Shown one piece after another: positions 42,729 to 55,039 of a DNA stretch of 64,000 nucleotides. Location: assembly GCA_039566865.1 (NCBI GenBank), contig CM076943.1, forward strand, positions 45,826,663 through 45,890,662. The letters are read 5' to 3'. This stretch comes from Aurelia coerulea (lineage: Eukaryota > Cnidaria > Scyphozoa > Semaeostomeae > Ulmaridae). Both the position numbers and the translations under genes were made by a program. A model generated the notes under the pieces. The model saw nothing but the letters and a program-made list of their open reading frames with translations, had not been told where the DNA came from and did no database searches. Within the stretch, counting starts at the first letter, position 1. Each line of letters begins with the position of its first letter.

Positions 42729-42960
42729 TTTAGTTCTTTCTCCAGCACACTGAGCTGTTGGTGTTTCTTCTAATACTCTTTCGTTGTTTTAGTCTACAGA
42801 TAATGAAGCCTCTGAAGGAAAATAAAAGAGAATAATGAGCGAAAACTGCGATACAAATTCACCACATCTTCAAGTAAAGCAGATTGTCGTCTTCACATTA
42901 GGCATTTTGCACTTACAGGTGACCATCTTTATTTTTAACGCGGCTTAGCCAATCAGGATG
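42729..42960 (-). promoter_or_regulatory. PKD2: Probable 5' UTR exons, UTR intron and proximal promoter of PKD2
   Basis: Read on the minus strand, a donor (CCT then gtaagt, 42916-42911) and an acceptor (ttccttcag, ending 42812) would remove a 105 bp intron from the 5' UTR, leaving 42811-42729 as leader before the ATG. Just upstream sits a CCAAT box on the plus strand (42949-42953, inverted relative to the gene) and an AT-rich TTAAAAATAAAG stretch. A short CpG-containing patch follows at 43000-43070. The splice signals are good, but the transcription start is not visible, so the extent is inferred. Confidence 0.45.
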
Positions 42961-43295
42961 CTCCTTTCAAGACATTGTCGTCAGCATCATTCTCAAAAAT
43001 TTCCTTCGCGCGCAAGTTTCCCGAGCGCTGTGGCGGAGCCTAGGCGCCCCTTTGGTGGTATTGGGCGCTCCCTGTATAAAGCAGTAAGTGCACCCCCCCC
43101 CCATTTCTTTGGCACACCCACTATAAAAAAATTTGGCTAAAATTGCAATTAAAGGATGCTACTAAAATGCACTGGCGTTGGGGATAATACCCAACGCTTA
43201 GGGGTGCTTAGTATGCATTTTGCCCGTCTGTGTGTACTGTACCTTTTTACATCCCCAGTTGGAAAATTTGAGACCTTTTACCCCTCTCACTATAG

Positions 43296-43450
43296 ACCTT
43301 CAGCAATTGTGTAAAATGGTGAATGTAAAGTTGTATGATCTATTTCTCTAATTCAATGGCTAGAAAGAAATTTTAGCTACTTTTGCTGTAATTCTACCGT
43401 TTGACTTTTCAGAAACCTTTAATATTTTTCAAATTACAGAATTTTTCTTT
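43296..43450. mobile_element. AGCATAGG-family element, fragment
   Basis: Follows subfamily B words (GATCTATTTCTCTAATTCAATGG loosely, TAATTCTACCGTTTGACTTTTC) for about 150 bp. No right arm found. Confidence 0.5.
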
Positions 43451-43808
43451 GGCCTTTTATTTTTCTCTACCAAATATGTTACAACTCCTTTAGTGCGCAT
43501 CTTAACTCTGTATAACTTTTTCATTCATATCCATGGAATCGATTCGCTACAGAACTAACAGGCAAAGCCTTATGATTAGAACTGTATAGTTGTTTCCAGA
43601 GTTGCGAAAAGTCTTTGACCTTCCTCCAAACCTGGATTTTAAGGTCCGACCTTCCTTATTTCAAAGCTTTGTGGAAAAGGGGGAAAGAGCCTTTGTACAT
43701 CAAGAAAGGTATTGATTGATCTTTCCAGGATAGATCAGGACCGTTGTATGTCTTACAAACTTTTGCCTACAGTCTGGAAAGAAATTTAAAAGGTGGTTTG
43801 CATACCCA

Positions 43809-44225
43809 GTATCATCATCATCATCATCATCAATAATTTATTTAATGTAGGCTAAGTAAAATAAAAAGAATAGCTAAATTACAGCTAATTTAGGCCTACT
43901 TTACAAAAATTTACAAAATTTACAAATTAATTCCTAAAGCTAATCAATAAAAACATTTAGTGGATTATATACAAGATAAAAGCATGCCTTCCCTACGAGG
44001 TACGGAGCTACGCCCACCTCCCAGAGAGACGGCGGACATACCGCGCGAGGGAACCCCCACACGCATATCCTAAGCTGCGGTCGCCGCTAGGGAGCAATTC
44101 CCCAGTTCAACCGCAGCCCAGTGCCTGCATCGTGAAGGGGACCTCACATCCCGCACAGCACATCCCCCATCCCACCGGGAAGCAGTGCACCGCCCCCATC
44201 CTCGCGAGAAGGCCCAAGAAATGTT
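43809..44225. repeat. (ATC)n followed by AT-rich then GC-rich block
   Basis: ATC repeats at 43812-43833, then an AT-rich segment and a GC-rich block (43985-44220) with no long open frame. On the minus strand this reads as a GC-rich body ending in (GAT)n, which could be a retrotransposon 3' region. Not identified. Confidence 0.4.
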
Positions 44226-45191
44226 TATCATGTTAGAAACCCAACTCTTGGAATGTATGCTTTAGCCAGAACGATTTTTGATGATTTTTTCAAGAATGTC
44301 AGTGACTTGTGCAGTGCAGTAGCGTAGCCAGGATAAATCAACCAGGGACATTGGAATGAGGAGTCTTTGTTCCTGGAAAAATTGTTGAGGACACATCTTT
44401 TACTTTGGCTTAGAACAGCTCTCCTGATCTCATGTTTGCCAGTGCTAGAGTGGCAACTCTGAAAAATTTGTAATAATTTCTTAGAGTAAACACTCCTAAG
44501 TTGGCTCAGAATGCCTCTCTCGATCCAATGTTTGCTAATGCGAAAATGGAAAATACTAAAATTTTGTGACATTTCTTCTATAAATTAACGTCCGTTAAAA
44601 ATTTTTCGGAAAATCAACCTTTACATTGACTTAGAGCGACTCTCCCAGCCTTGCAAACCCCTTGCAAATTCAATTTCCCAATACTCTTATCTTTTCAAAT
44701 AACCTTCCTCAAGTTTTGCTCAAAACTTCCTCCAAACCAGGTGTGTGGGTGTGCAGTGTTTTTGCATCTCTGGTTGTTTCCTTTGTTACAACTAGCAGAA
44801 TTTTTCTCAGCTCATTGAAACTCGTTTTAAATGCTTTTTTTCTCATCTAATCTAGCAGTGTCTCTGATTTCTAAAAATTCAGCACCAATCTGGACTTGCT
44901 ACAAGTCTCTCTCGCAGAAAAAACGAGAGGATGAAAAGCTTGCCAAGTATTACAAGCTAATGAGCTTGCCAAGTATTACAAGTCTCTCTCGCTTTTTTCC
45001 TCCTCTTGTTCTTTCCGCGAGAGAGACTTATAGCAAGTCCAGCATCTATCCTTCCCAGAATCTTCAAAGAACTTCTTGAATATATTACGAGATAGAACGC
45101 TGTCCATTCTCTACTTCCTGTTCTTCAGACCTTGTTCTTCAAAATATAGACCCTGCTACTAAATCGTGTACGCCACTCCTGGCACAAATTA

Positions 45192-45753
45192 CAAGGTGTC
45201 CCAAGAAAATTGTGCCCTGTTTGCCTGAAGATCGCGACAAAACGGCAAAAGATTCTCGCCAAAAGTTTGCATGATGGTTCTCTTCAGATATTCAATTAAA
45301 GTTTGCTATCTACCATCCCCGTAAAATCCGTTGAAAAATGATGGAGCTATGACCTTTAGGAGACCAAATTTGCCGGATGACTGAAACCAGCGGTATTTTG
45401 CAGCAATCACAATGGCTTCGTGGATGAAATGAAACAGTAGCCTCCAATTTCATAGCTCTCGTGAGAATTCCGATCATCATTAGAGAGTTCAACCATCTCT
45501 TTCCTCACAGAAACTATTTCTTACAGCACATGAAGCTATTTATCACTGACGATAGTAAGGCAAAATGGCCGACCGCTGGTTTCAGTCATCAGGCAAGTTT
45601 GGTCTTCTACTTTTCAACGGATTTTTATGGGGATGGTAGCAAACTTTATTCGAACATCTGAAGAGCAACATCATATAAAAGTTTGGCGAGAATCTTTGGC
45701 CGTATTTTCGCAATCTTCAGGCAAACGGGGCACAATTTTTTTGGGACACCCTG
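45192..45753. mobile_element. TA-flanked CAGGGTGTCCCAAAAAA foldback
   Basis: 562 bp, almost entirely two arms of about 250 bp. CAAGGTGTCCCAAGAAAATT on the left, AATTTTTTTGGGACACCCTG on the right, flanked by TA (45190, 45754). Shared inner words include TTTGCCTGAAGAT, AGATTCTCGCCAAA and TGACTGAAACCAGCGGT. Confidence 0.85.
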
Positions 45754-46149
45754 TACTCTGGCACATACTTACATTTATCACGCTAACCAGGCAATCTCGC
45801 GGACAACAGTTTGTTTCGTTGCTTTGAAATGACTTTGGCGGCTATCTCTCGAAAAAGATGTTGTTTTGACAGGAGATTCCCAAAAAGCCGTATCTGCAAA
45901 TCGTTTCTGGTGATTTTGCTTCAAATTTTCGCAATGTCGTTTGAAATATTAATGACTTGCAGTGTTGAGGTTAATAAAACTGCGATGTTTCCAGTGCGTC
46001 GTTCTGTTGCCATTAGAAACAAGGCCACTGCATAGCAATTTCCAATGGCCACCAATTGACCATAGTCGTACATTCAAGGTGTTCGTTCAGAATTTTATTA
46101 TCAAATTTTAATTGAACAGAGCCGTTACTGACTCAAGCAGAATTTCTAA

Positions 46150-46315
46150 TTAAGCAAACATCGAAAGCTGCTTCACAAGGGTTCTATTGATGCTGATAAC
46201 TCTCGTAGATACAGTAGCTGGTAGATTTAATCTCATATGAAAGTTTCGTAAGGGTTTTGATGAAATATATCAATCATCTTAGATACAGTGGCTTTGAGGT
46301 TTAAAGGCCTGGTTT
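46150..46315. repeat. Left remnant of a ~77-bp minisatellite
   Basis: Two units with GGGTTCTATTGATGCTGATAA and CGTAGATACAGTAGC words, matching the array at 48395-48800. Confidence 0.6.
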
Positions 46316-46723
46316 GAACATTGTTTTTTTGCCGTTTGTTGAATCGAACTGTATGAAAAGCGGGGGAGAATCCAATCTGCCGTATCTAAAAACCTGATTT
46401 AAACATTGTTCTTTCCCGTGTCGTGTCAGATTGAAATTAAAATGGTTAAAGATGGCAATATTTTCAAGATGCACTATTGCAGTGGCTGATCACACGTAGA
46501 CTGATTACATGTTCGCAGGTTATCGCGATTGATAGACTGAGGGACGCTATAACTACGACTCGTGGCCATACGCTTCCAGAAACGGACATGGCCTAAGTCA
46601 CCTTCTATTTTTTTCTCAAAACCACCGACCCTAAAACGCCGCAAAAAGTGGTTTTCCTGAAGTCCTACACTGCAAAACAAGCTACAATTCACTTCAATTA
46701 GATGAGCGTAAGTTGAGGGTCCT

Positions 46724-47301
46724 TGTTAGACTTATGACTTTTCGTCCCTTATTTCCCTGCGTTCTTTGATTTGCTGATATCACTTAATAATAGGGACTCA
46801 TACCATTACTCTTATAAAGTGGGCCCCTTTAGGCCCATATGGAGTGGTTCCGTATTTACCAATCAATTTGCTAGAACTTAGTTTTCAACCAGTAAGGAGG
46901 CATTATTTACACAGTTGTTGTTGTTGTGTACAAAAAACGGTTAATACGGCCGGCCTAGAGTTCTCGTAGCTGCAATGGATCTATTTTATTTCTACAGAGG
47001 AAGATTACTGCCTGAAAGGTATGTATTTTGCGATTTGTAGGTCAGGGGAACATTTCACTTCAATTAGAAGTTCACTTCAATTAGCTTCGTACTGAAAGTT
47101 TGTTTGTCAATGTTGAAGCTCTTTAAACCAGAATTTGAAGCAAGTTTGTTAAGTGTACGAGAACTCCCGCTAGTTTAGACGATTTTGAAACAGGGGGCCC
47201 ACTTTATAAGAGTAATGGTATGAGTCCCTACTGAGCAGATGATATCAGCAAATCAAAGAACGCAGGGAAACAAGGGACGAAAAGTCATCAGTCTATGTCC
47301 T
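46724..47301. mobile_element. Foldback with GGGACTCATACCATTACTC arms
   Basis: GCGTTCTTTGATTTGCTGATA and GGGACTCATACCATTACTCT at the left pair with TATCAGCAAATCAAAGAACGC and AGAGTAATGGTATGAGTCCC at the right. Confidence 0.7.
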
Positions 47302-47530
47302 TGTGTAGTGAGGCTAGATCACACGTAGAGATCACGGACCAGAAACTAGGATTGATAAATTAAACCCAACAGAAATATGATATTTTAATCAAGTCGTTTT
47401 TCTGCCGTTTGATACGACAGAGATGGTGAACCCCTGCCGTTTTATCTGCCACTTGATCTAATTAAAACGGCAGGTGATTTAAACATCGTTTTTATGTCGA
47501 ATTTGATTGACACTTAGAAGCTTGTAGAAC

Positions 47531-48131
47531 CATGGGTAGTTAGACACTGCTGGTGTGCTTCTATGGAGGAGCACTGGGGTGTGCTTCTATGGAGGAGCGC
47601 TGGATAATATGTATCTGCGGAGGAAATATTGTTTAGTACTGCGGAGGAGTCGAAAGAACGAAGAGAGAAGGAAGAGAGAAGAATAGCTTAATAGTTTAAT
47701 ATTTTCGTTCTTTCAATATCTCCTCCGCAGTACTACAAAACATTTCCCCCGCAGATACATATTATCCAGCGCTCCTCCATAGAAGCACACCAGCAGTGTC
47801 TAATGTCTCGTTCAATTCCTACCCTGACCATCCCCCCTCCCCGGGACACCCCCGGGCATTTGCACGAAAAATATTCCCGGCCAACGGGCATTTGACCGTA
47901 GATTTTTCTCCGGCCCCCGGGCATTTGAATAGCATTTGACTAGAACAGGAGCTTTTGCAATATACAGTAACTGGGAATATGGCATTTTCTCATTGCCCGG
48001 CCCCCGGGCATTTGACCACCGATTTTTCCCCGGCCCCCGGGCATTTGAGCAAGGAATTTTTGTTGACCCCCGGGCTGCCCGGGGGAGGGATGGTCAGGGT
48101 AGGATTTGAACGAGACATAACTACCCATGGT
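47531..48131. mobile_element. Nested foldbacks: GC-rich palindrome with inserted TGCGGAGG element
   Basis: The outer arms are CCATGGGTAGTTA (47531) and TAACTACCCATGG (48119-48131), enclosing CCCCCGGGCATTTGA repeats. Within its left arm a second foldback (47544-47800; GACACTGCTGGTGTGCTTC paired with GAAGCACACCAGCAGTGTC) is inserted. The right arm shows the uninterrupted order TAGTTATGTCTCG. Confidence 0.65.
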
Positions 48132-48394
48132 AGAACATCTATTAAATTCGACAAGGCAATAAAACGATGTTTTTGCTTCGTTTTATGTTTTCCTTCGATA
48201 GCCTCACCCCAAAAGGACAAGGACCCTCAAGTTACGTAGCCTACATGTAGGCCCATTCTACGCTCATCTTATCAAATTGAATTGTTGTTGTTGTTGTTGC
48301 TCAACTGAGTCGCTCCACTGTTGACCGAAGCTCCATCATCAAATCAAAGAGCACAAGGAAACAAGAGACTCTAGGTAATGAGTCTAGTTTTTGC

Positions 48395-48800
48395 ATGTGG
48401 CTGATTCACAAATGTTCTATTTAGTCTGACAACCTTGACGCAATGTATTCAGTTTACACGAAGATGCTTCAAGGGTTCCATTCAAATATTTGTCAAACAC
48501 AGTGGCTTAGATTCAATTTCGCATGATGCTGCTACATAAGAGTTCTATTTAATCTGGCAACCCTTATAGATACAGTGACGTAGTAGATTTGATTTTAGAT
48601 GACAGCTACTTCATAAGGATTCTATTTAATCTGACAATTCTTGTAGATACAGTTGCATATCGATTTCATTTTACATGAAGCTAATTTGCAATGGTTCTAT
48701 TTCATCTGACAATCGTTGTAGATACAGTGAAAGTATAACTGAATGCTGCCTCACAGTGGCTCTATCTGATCTGACATTTATGTAAGTAGAGCAACATAAA
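48395..48800. repeat. Minisatellite, unit about 77 bp
   Basis: Five to six units, each with GGTTCTATTTAATCTGACAA and TGTAGATACAGTG words. Continues the units seen at 46150-46315. Confidence 0.75.
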
Positions 48801-50650
48801 AGATTCAAACGCACATGAAAAGACTAAAATTTTATAACAAGTCCACTCTGTATGAAACTGCAGCCTTTTCCTTTCCGTTCATATCCTACTTTGCTTCGTT
48901 TTATGTGTACCAAAATGGAAATCAAGGAACTATTTTAATAAGTCTAAAATACTGTGATGTTCATCTAGCATCCTTTACGTTCCATAGCTCGTTACATTGT
49001 CAAAAGATTTCAAGGAATTTTCAAAGCATAATGGGGTGGGAAGATCGTTTACATACGTTTCTTCTCTTGCCTATAGCGAACAGCAGCATAGCCACAGCAG
49101 AGTCATAATTGCAGCGATCAAACTGCGTAGCAGTTATGTATTCTAGCAGTTGTATACGCCATCTCAAATAGTCCTGCTAAACTAGAATTTGCAAAAAGAC
49201 TTGGGTAATAAAAGTTTAGCACGAGAAGACAACGGCAGATTATGTAACAATGGTATCCAAGGATGGAATGATTGCAAAATTGAAATGGGCCTGGGCTATT
49301 TTGGTAGGGAAAGGGCCCCAATACCGCAGGCGAAAGGAGCAAAAAATGAAGGGGTCTGGGAATACCTACCCGGAAAATGTTTGTGGTCAAGCCCTCTAGA
49401 TTGGCATAAAAGGTATAACAACATTTTCAGGGATTCAAAAGGGGAACTAACAAACGGCGCTTTATACTGCTATTTCTATCTCAGTGGAATCTTTGCACAA
49501 TGAATACATTTCCGTAATATTATCGGAGAGCTCTTCAGAAAATGGTTCAAATCCTTAGTTAAAAACAATATCCAATTTAAACAGATTCCAGTCAGTAGAA
49601 AATAAGCTCCCGTCAGTCAGTGGCGGTTCCATCCGAAATAATTTTCGTGACCACATGATTTTTTCGCAACTTGCAGGAGACTTTCAAGAAGCAATGCTTT
49701 GCGAATGGGAACAGGTGCTCATCTTGCCAAGAAGTTACCGCTTTTTTAAGTGTTATTGCCCACGGGAAAGCATACTTCAATACTTACCTCCAGAGAGAAC
49801 TTCTGCAGAGTACTGAGACTGATATTAAGTACTGTGGGGTTCATACTGCGGAGGATTACATCAGAACTGCTAGAGGATACCATTGAGACTACGTTGGAAT
49901 CTAATCGGTACTGCAGTAGGGGCTGCGGAGGGATATCATCATTATTGCTGAGGGTGTGAGGCCAAAATCAGAACAACGGAGGGTACTCAATAGACTCATT
50001 CCAATAAAGTCTCTTGTTTCGCTCCCCCTGCTTGTTGGGGATACGAATAGGCTAAGTTGTGAGCCTCAAGGAATCCCCCAAAAAGGGCTCCAGATCGCAT
50101 GCGTAGTAGCCATTTACTTCACTTATGTAATATGCAAATTAGCTTGACGGTTGAGAACAAGGGAAGAAACAAGAGCAGCGATGCGCATGACAGCGTGAGC
50201 CCCAACGTCGATTCGCCCTCAAAAAAGCAGAAACACAATGTATCAAGACAATAGGGTCATCACTTCATCTCCCCAACAACTGCAGACTTGTCGCTACAAC
50301 AGAAGCGATATCAACAACAACAACAACAGCGAAAGTTAGAGGGACTTATGTCATAAGTCTAGGTACTCAATACTGATCAGTAGTGCGGGGGAGTAAAATT
50401 AGTACTCTATAGGTTTGCTTTGCTCCGCAGTACCGAATGTCCTCCACAGTACTTATGATATTCCTCCGCAGCACTTATGGAGCCCCTTGCAGTACTAAAG
50501 ACTCTCGCAAAAACTGCACAAGCTTAGCATTAAACTGATGCTAAGTTTCTTTTCAGAAGGCACTCGCTATATTTGTAAATATATAGATGTTCTCGCAAAT
50601 TGAAACTCTTTCGGGCCTTTCCATCGAACTATTTTCGCTGAAGATTGACA
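48801..50650. other. Intergenic, no gene accepted
   Basis: Short open frames of 60-104 codons without motifs. The word TACTGCGGAGG or its complement recurs (49845, 49925, 50430, 50467) and also occurs in the 47.5 kb foldback. A TTGTTGGGGATACGAA motif at 50033 matches 26232. Confidence 0.5.
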
Positions 50651-50654
50651 GATC

Positions 50655-50873
50655 ATACTGTGCCAAGTGTTAATCGGGCGGTACTAACAGAACAAACTTT
50701 GCTTTCAAAGCAATTCCTACCAATATGATATTGAAACAAGGTCTCAAACTCTACGTTGAATCCCGTTCTATGCAACCAATGCAACTGTATAAAACTCGAG
50801 AGAGCTGAAGCTACAACTCCTCCACAGTAGCCACACAAGCGGGGTAAAATGTTTTGAGACACCCTGTATGCCT
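50655..50873. mobile_element. Right half of a GTGTCCCA foldback
   Basis: Ends GTTTTGAGACACCCTG then TA. Upstream ACAAGGTCTCAAACTCTA matches 30675-30692 of the 29.9 kb element. No left end found. Confidence 0.5.
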
Positions 50874-50921
50874 CATGTAGCCCCATCCCGTATCTTATTG
50901 TTGTCAGTTTATTTCAATGTT

Positions 50922-51445
50922 AGCATAGGCTCCAAATCTTTAAAAAGGCTGGTGTAAAATTGAGTGACCTATTTCTTTGAACTGAATGACTTCAAAGAAA
51001 CTATAGCTATTTCTCTATAATTCTACCGTTGGACTTTTCTGAAATCTTTAATATTTTCAGAATTAGAGTGTTTTTCTTCTTTTTCAAGAATTCAAGAAAA
51101 ATTTTCAAAAAAACTTAAAACCATCATAATTTCTAAACCATTTGACGCAACATAAAATAATTTCGAAGAAAACCATAGTTTATGAATGTCTACAATATGG
51201 TATCAAGCAAAAGTCTGTCACTCATCTGGTTTATGATTTAGAAAATTGATGACGTCACATCCTAAAATGAGGTGAAATATAAAATACGCTGTAATTTGAA
51301 AAATATTCAAAATTTCTGGAAAGTCCAACGGTAGAATTATAGATAAGTATCTAAAGTTTCCTTCAAGCTATTCAATCAGAAGAAATAGGTCATTGAATTT
51401 TACACCCACCTTTTTACGCAGAGTTAAAGATTTGAAACATATGCT
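50922..51445. mobile_element. AGCATAGG-family element, copy 6 (subfamily B)
   Basis: 524 bp. Perfect 9-bp flanks TTCAATGTT (50913-50921, 51446-51454). Very similar to copy 4. Contains GATGACGTCACATCC near 51249. Confidence 0.93.
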
Positions 51446-51454
51446 TTCAATGTT

Positions 51455-52635
51455 AAGTACTATTTTACACATTTAGATAAATTTTCCTTAAGTTTTACTT
51501 TTGTGGCCGAAGCTAGATAAGTAATTACTTTATTTGGATCGCGTAGTATACAGGTATTTTTCTATGGCTATATTTGCATTGTAGCAACTTGTATTTTACA
51601 ACACGATAGTAAGAGGAGTGTCAATATTTTATTAAACTTTCGTGAATTTACATCTAACTAGGTATATATGAAAATTTTGCGGAATAAACTTTTGCGAATT
51701 TAGGCCAAAGAGGCGAAAAAGCGAAATTCTCTTCCTGCGAAAGTTTCTCCCCTTGGTCAGAAAAGCATGGCTTTGTACAGAGACTGAGGGTAAATATTCT
51801 GGGTATTGCCTGAAGGAAACAGTTTATTTGTTTCAAAAAGAGTAAATTATCGAAGGTCTAGCACGAAACCGAAGGTGAAGCCACTTGATGCTGTTCGAAT
51901 CTGACAGTGGTTTACATTGAGAAATAATGCCTACTCCTCCTGCGTTCATTTCGAGCGACCTCTACCAATCAGATTTATTACCAGGTTTGCGACCCTGACC
52001 TTGGAGTAATAATGATAAATACTACTAAAGAATTTGAGTCAATTTAGAAAACTTTCAATGGCAAATATTTCGTCGTTTATAAAAAATGTAAGTGTCTTTA
52101 AATATCCTCTGAAAACGAATTTGAAATTAAACTCAAGAAGAATAAGAAATAAAAAGGCTACATACCTTGAGAGACTTCGTAATTTAGTAGACAGTCAATT
52201 ATTTGAAAGCTTCTTCGTGAAAATTTCTTCGTTGCCGCTAAGCAGTGTCGTTGATTCGTTGCTTTAAAAGTTATGCTTCACGAACTCTGAGTGCGAATCG
52301 ATAAATAATCAGCAAATTGCTAAATTGAGAGTTATCAATGCGGGGGGTATTGAATATATCATATATTTTGCCGGGGGAGGGCTCAAATTTTACAAGTGAG
52401 CTGAAATTCCCACTTAAATGAATAAACTTGATTCAAAATGAAAAAACAGGATTGACAGTGGAAGGATCTGTTGATCGAATTGAACAATAAGATAATAAGT
52501 GTCGTGTGACCTTCTTTTGTTCTATTTTTAGGCTAGATTGCTTATGGCTACACAATACGGCAGTTGATTAGCGGCAAAAAGAAGGAATTTGGCGCAGGCA
52601 AAGGCAACCCAAATCTTCTCAATGAAGGGACTACA
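51455..52635. other. Intergenic, nothing recognised
   Basis: AT-rich, with only short frames lacking motifs. Confidence 0.5.
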
Positions 52636-52904
52636 ACACTCTTTTTTTTTATGAGAATAATGTTTATAGGAATATTCAGGCTCAGAATCATCCAATTTTT
52701 CAGAATATTATAAGAATATTTCAGCCTCAGCTCGCATATTTGTGTCTCATTTTCAGCAGTTGCCTGTATGCGATGTTCGGGGTTCATAACAGAGAATCGC
52801 ATGACTGACATAAATACTTCAAGAACAGATTCAGGTTCAAAACAAAACTTTCTTAAGAATACGAGGCTGGACAAAATTTATAGTATTCTTATAAAAAAGA
52901 GTGT
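52636..52904. mobile_element. Foldback with ACACTCTTTTTTTTATGAGAATA ends
   Basis: About 269 bp. ACACTCTTTTTTTT and ATGAGAATA on the left, TATTCTTATAAAAAAGAGTGT on the right. AGAATATT words recur inside. Confidence 0.5.
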
Positions 52905-53698
52905 ATGTTGATTTGGAGGTATAGTTTTCATGAATTTTACTTATGAAAAAGAATAGAGTTTTTGGATCGAGTGATATTTTATGCATTTTCATTCAGAAGT
53001 CTCGACAGTGTTCGAGCTTCTATCACTGCACTGTTCTTCACATTTGAAAATTCTACAAAATGTAGAAAGGCCTTCGATTTTAGAATAGATAAGAGGTCCG
53101 CTGAAAGAAAGTTTTCATATTTTAAATTTTGTCTTTTACTTCAACAAACATCTATTTAGCAAAAATAGACCGTTTAGCTATTCCAAAGAAAACTATGGAT
53201 AGAGAATTTTCTTAAATGTTTATCCGTAACTTGCAATGGAGTGCCGTTCGAACTTCTATCACTGTTGTATCCATATTTGTTAGTTTTTTCATATTTGTTT
53301 CCTTAAAAACTTTAGTTTTCTTTTTGAAGAAGCATTCAGCCAAAGTTTCGAAGAACGTAAAAAGTTCTACAATTTTTCAGGAAATCTGTACCAAGTGAAA
53401 ATTCCATTCAGACGTAAAGCGTAGGAGACAGGGGGCTAGGAGAGCTACAGCCCCAGTAACATTGGAAAAATTTGCAAAAATCGGCCATAATCGGGCAGAA
53501 ATCTGCCTAAAGTCGGGTGAAATTTTTGTAAACAATGGATTTTTTGTAGGGCAGCCCCCCACCAATTTTATTTTCCCTTACGCTCATGCATTCGGAGATT
53601 TCGTGACGCTATTACCTCAAAATTTTACAGGCTGTGATTTGGATTCTAACGAAAATATAAAAAGATTCAATCCAAACGATTAATTAAAGTGAAGTACC

Positions 53699-54373
53699 AG
53701 CATAAGTTCCAGATCTTTAAATCGACTGGGTAAAATTCCTATGACCTATTTCTTTCGTTATGATGTGTAAAAAATTTAGCTACTTTGCTGTCATCCTACC
53801 GTTGGACTTTCCTGAATTGTCTAAAGTTTTCAAGAAAGCTTTAGAAAAATTATCTTAATCTCTAAACTCTTTGACGAAACATGAAATATTTTTCAGAAGC
53901 AATTTTCACATCAAAGTTAGCATTTGACTAATTCAGTTTTTGATATCGGCCACGTACATTTTATTCCACAGCGTGTAAAATTTTTTATTCACCTATTGAA
54001 AATAATCATAACTTCAAGGCAAATTGAAACGAAATAATAAAAGAAATCGCTGTCTAAAATCTAAGACGATCGTAGTTTCTAAACTGTTCAAACGATTTCG
54101 AAGAAACCCATGATTCATGCATGTCTACAATATGGTATCAAGCAAAAGTCTGTCACTTTTCTGGTTTATGATTTAGAAATTTGATGACTTCACATCCTCA
54201 AATGAGTTGAAATGTAAGATACATTGTAATTTCGAAAAATATTGAAAATTTCTGAAAAGTCCAACCGTAGAATTATAGTTAAGTATCTAAAGTTTCTGTC
54301 AAGCCATTCAATCAGAAGAAATAGGTCATAGAATTTTACACCCACCTTTTTACGTCGATTTAAAGCCTATGCT
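53699..54373. mobile_element. AGCATAGG-family element, copy 7 with internal insertion
   Basis: 675 bp. AGCATAAGTTCCAGATC at the left and TAAAGCCTATGCT at the right. About 150 bp longer than its relatives because of extra sequence near 53900-54060. No clear target duplication, so it is older. Confidence 0.7.
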
Positions 54374-54501
54374 GACTTGCTGTTGCACAATGCGTCTCAT
54401 GTGATCAGTTTCATTTCACGCAAACGTTAGCCAATCAGATGCGCCATCGAGAACCATGAGTCAGCAGATTCTTGAAGTTTGGGTATGCGCAGTCTACTTA
54501 A

Positions 54502-54646
54502 AGGGTCTGTTTCATCCAGCATGCCTTGCACGTGCTGTCTCTTGGTTTTCCTTTGTTGTCGCCATTTTCATGGGCCATGAAAATGGCGACAACAAAGGCC
54601 AACCAAGAGACGGCACGTGCAAGGCATGCTGGAAGAAACAGGCCCT
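54502..54646. mobile_element. TTAA-flanked 145-bp palindrome, copy 2
   Basis: The same element as 35388-35532. TTAA at 54498-54501 and 54647-54650. The arms give mirror-image open frames on both strands, which are not genes. Confidence 0.88.
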
Positions 54647-55039
54647 TTAACATGACTTGATGCCAGATGCCTTTTATGTAAAAAAAGCACATTGGTCAGT
54701 TTCAAAACGTGTTCAATGGGGAACTCTCCAAACGAGCGACCAAATTTTTAAAACAAACCAAGTTATCCTGACACCAATAGGGCAAACTGTCGCCTTATGC
54801 ACGCAAAATTACCTGGTGGATTTTGTTTATTTGATTCAGGAGCTGAGTAGTAATTGCTTTATCAAAGCCGTAATTATGCGAGAATCGTAATGCCTTCTGG
54901 TCGGCTTCTGAATCAAATAAGCAAAATCTGCCAGGCTTACTTTGCGATTTCTTTCTTCTGTCATCATGAACTCAAAACTTCTCTTAAAAACCACCTTTCT
55001 CGTGCACAACGCGACAGTTTGCCTTACTGCTTTCAGGGC

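Noticed and set aside
44228..44572. 114-codon minus-strand frame
   Set aside because: No recognisable domain, and the neighbouring sequence is repetitive.
54456..54692. Mirror-image open frames on the two strands (HPACLARAVSW peptides)
   Set aside because: They come from the 145-bp palindromic element, which translates alike from both arms.
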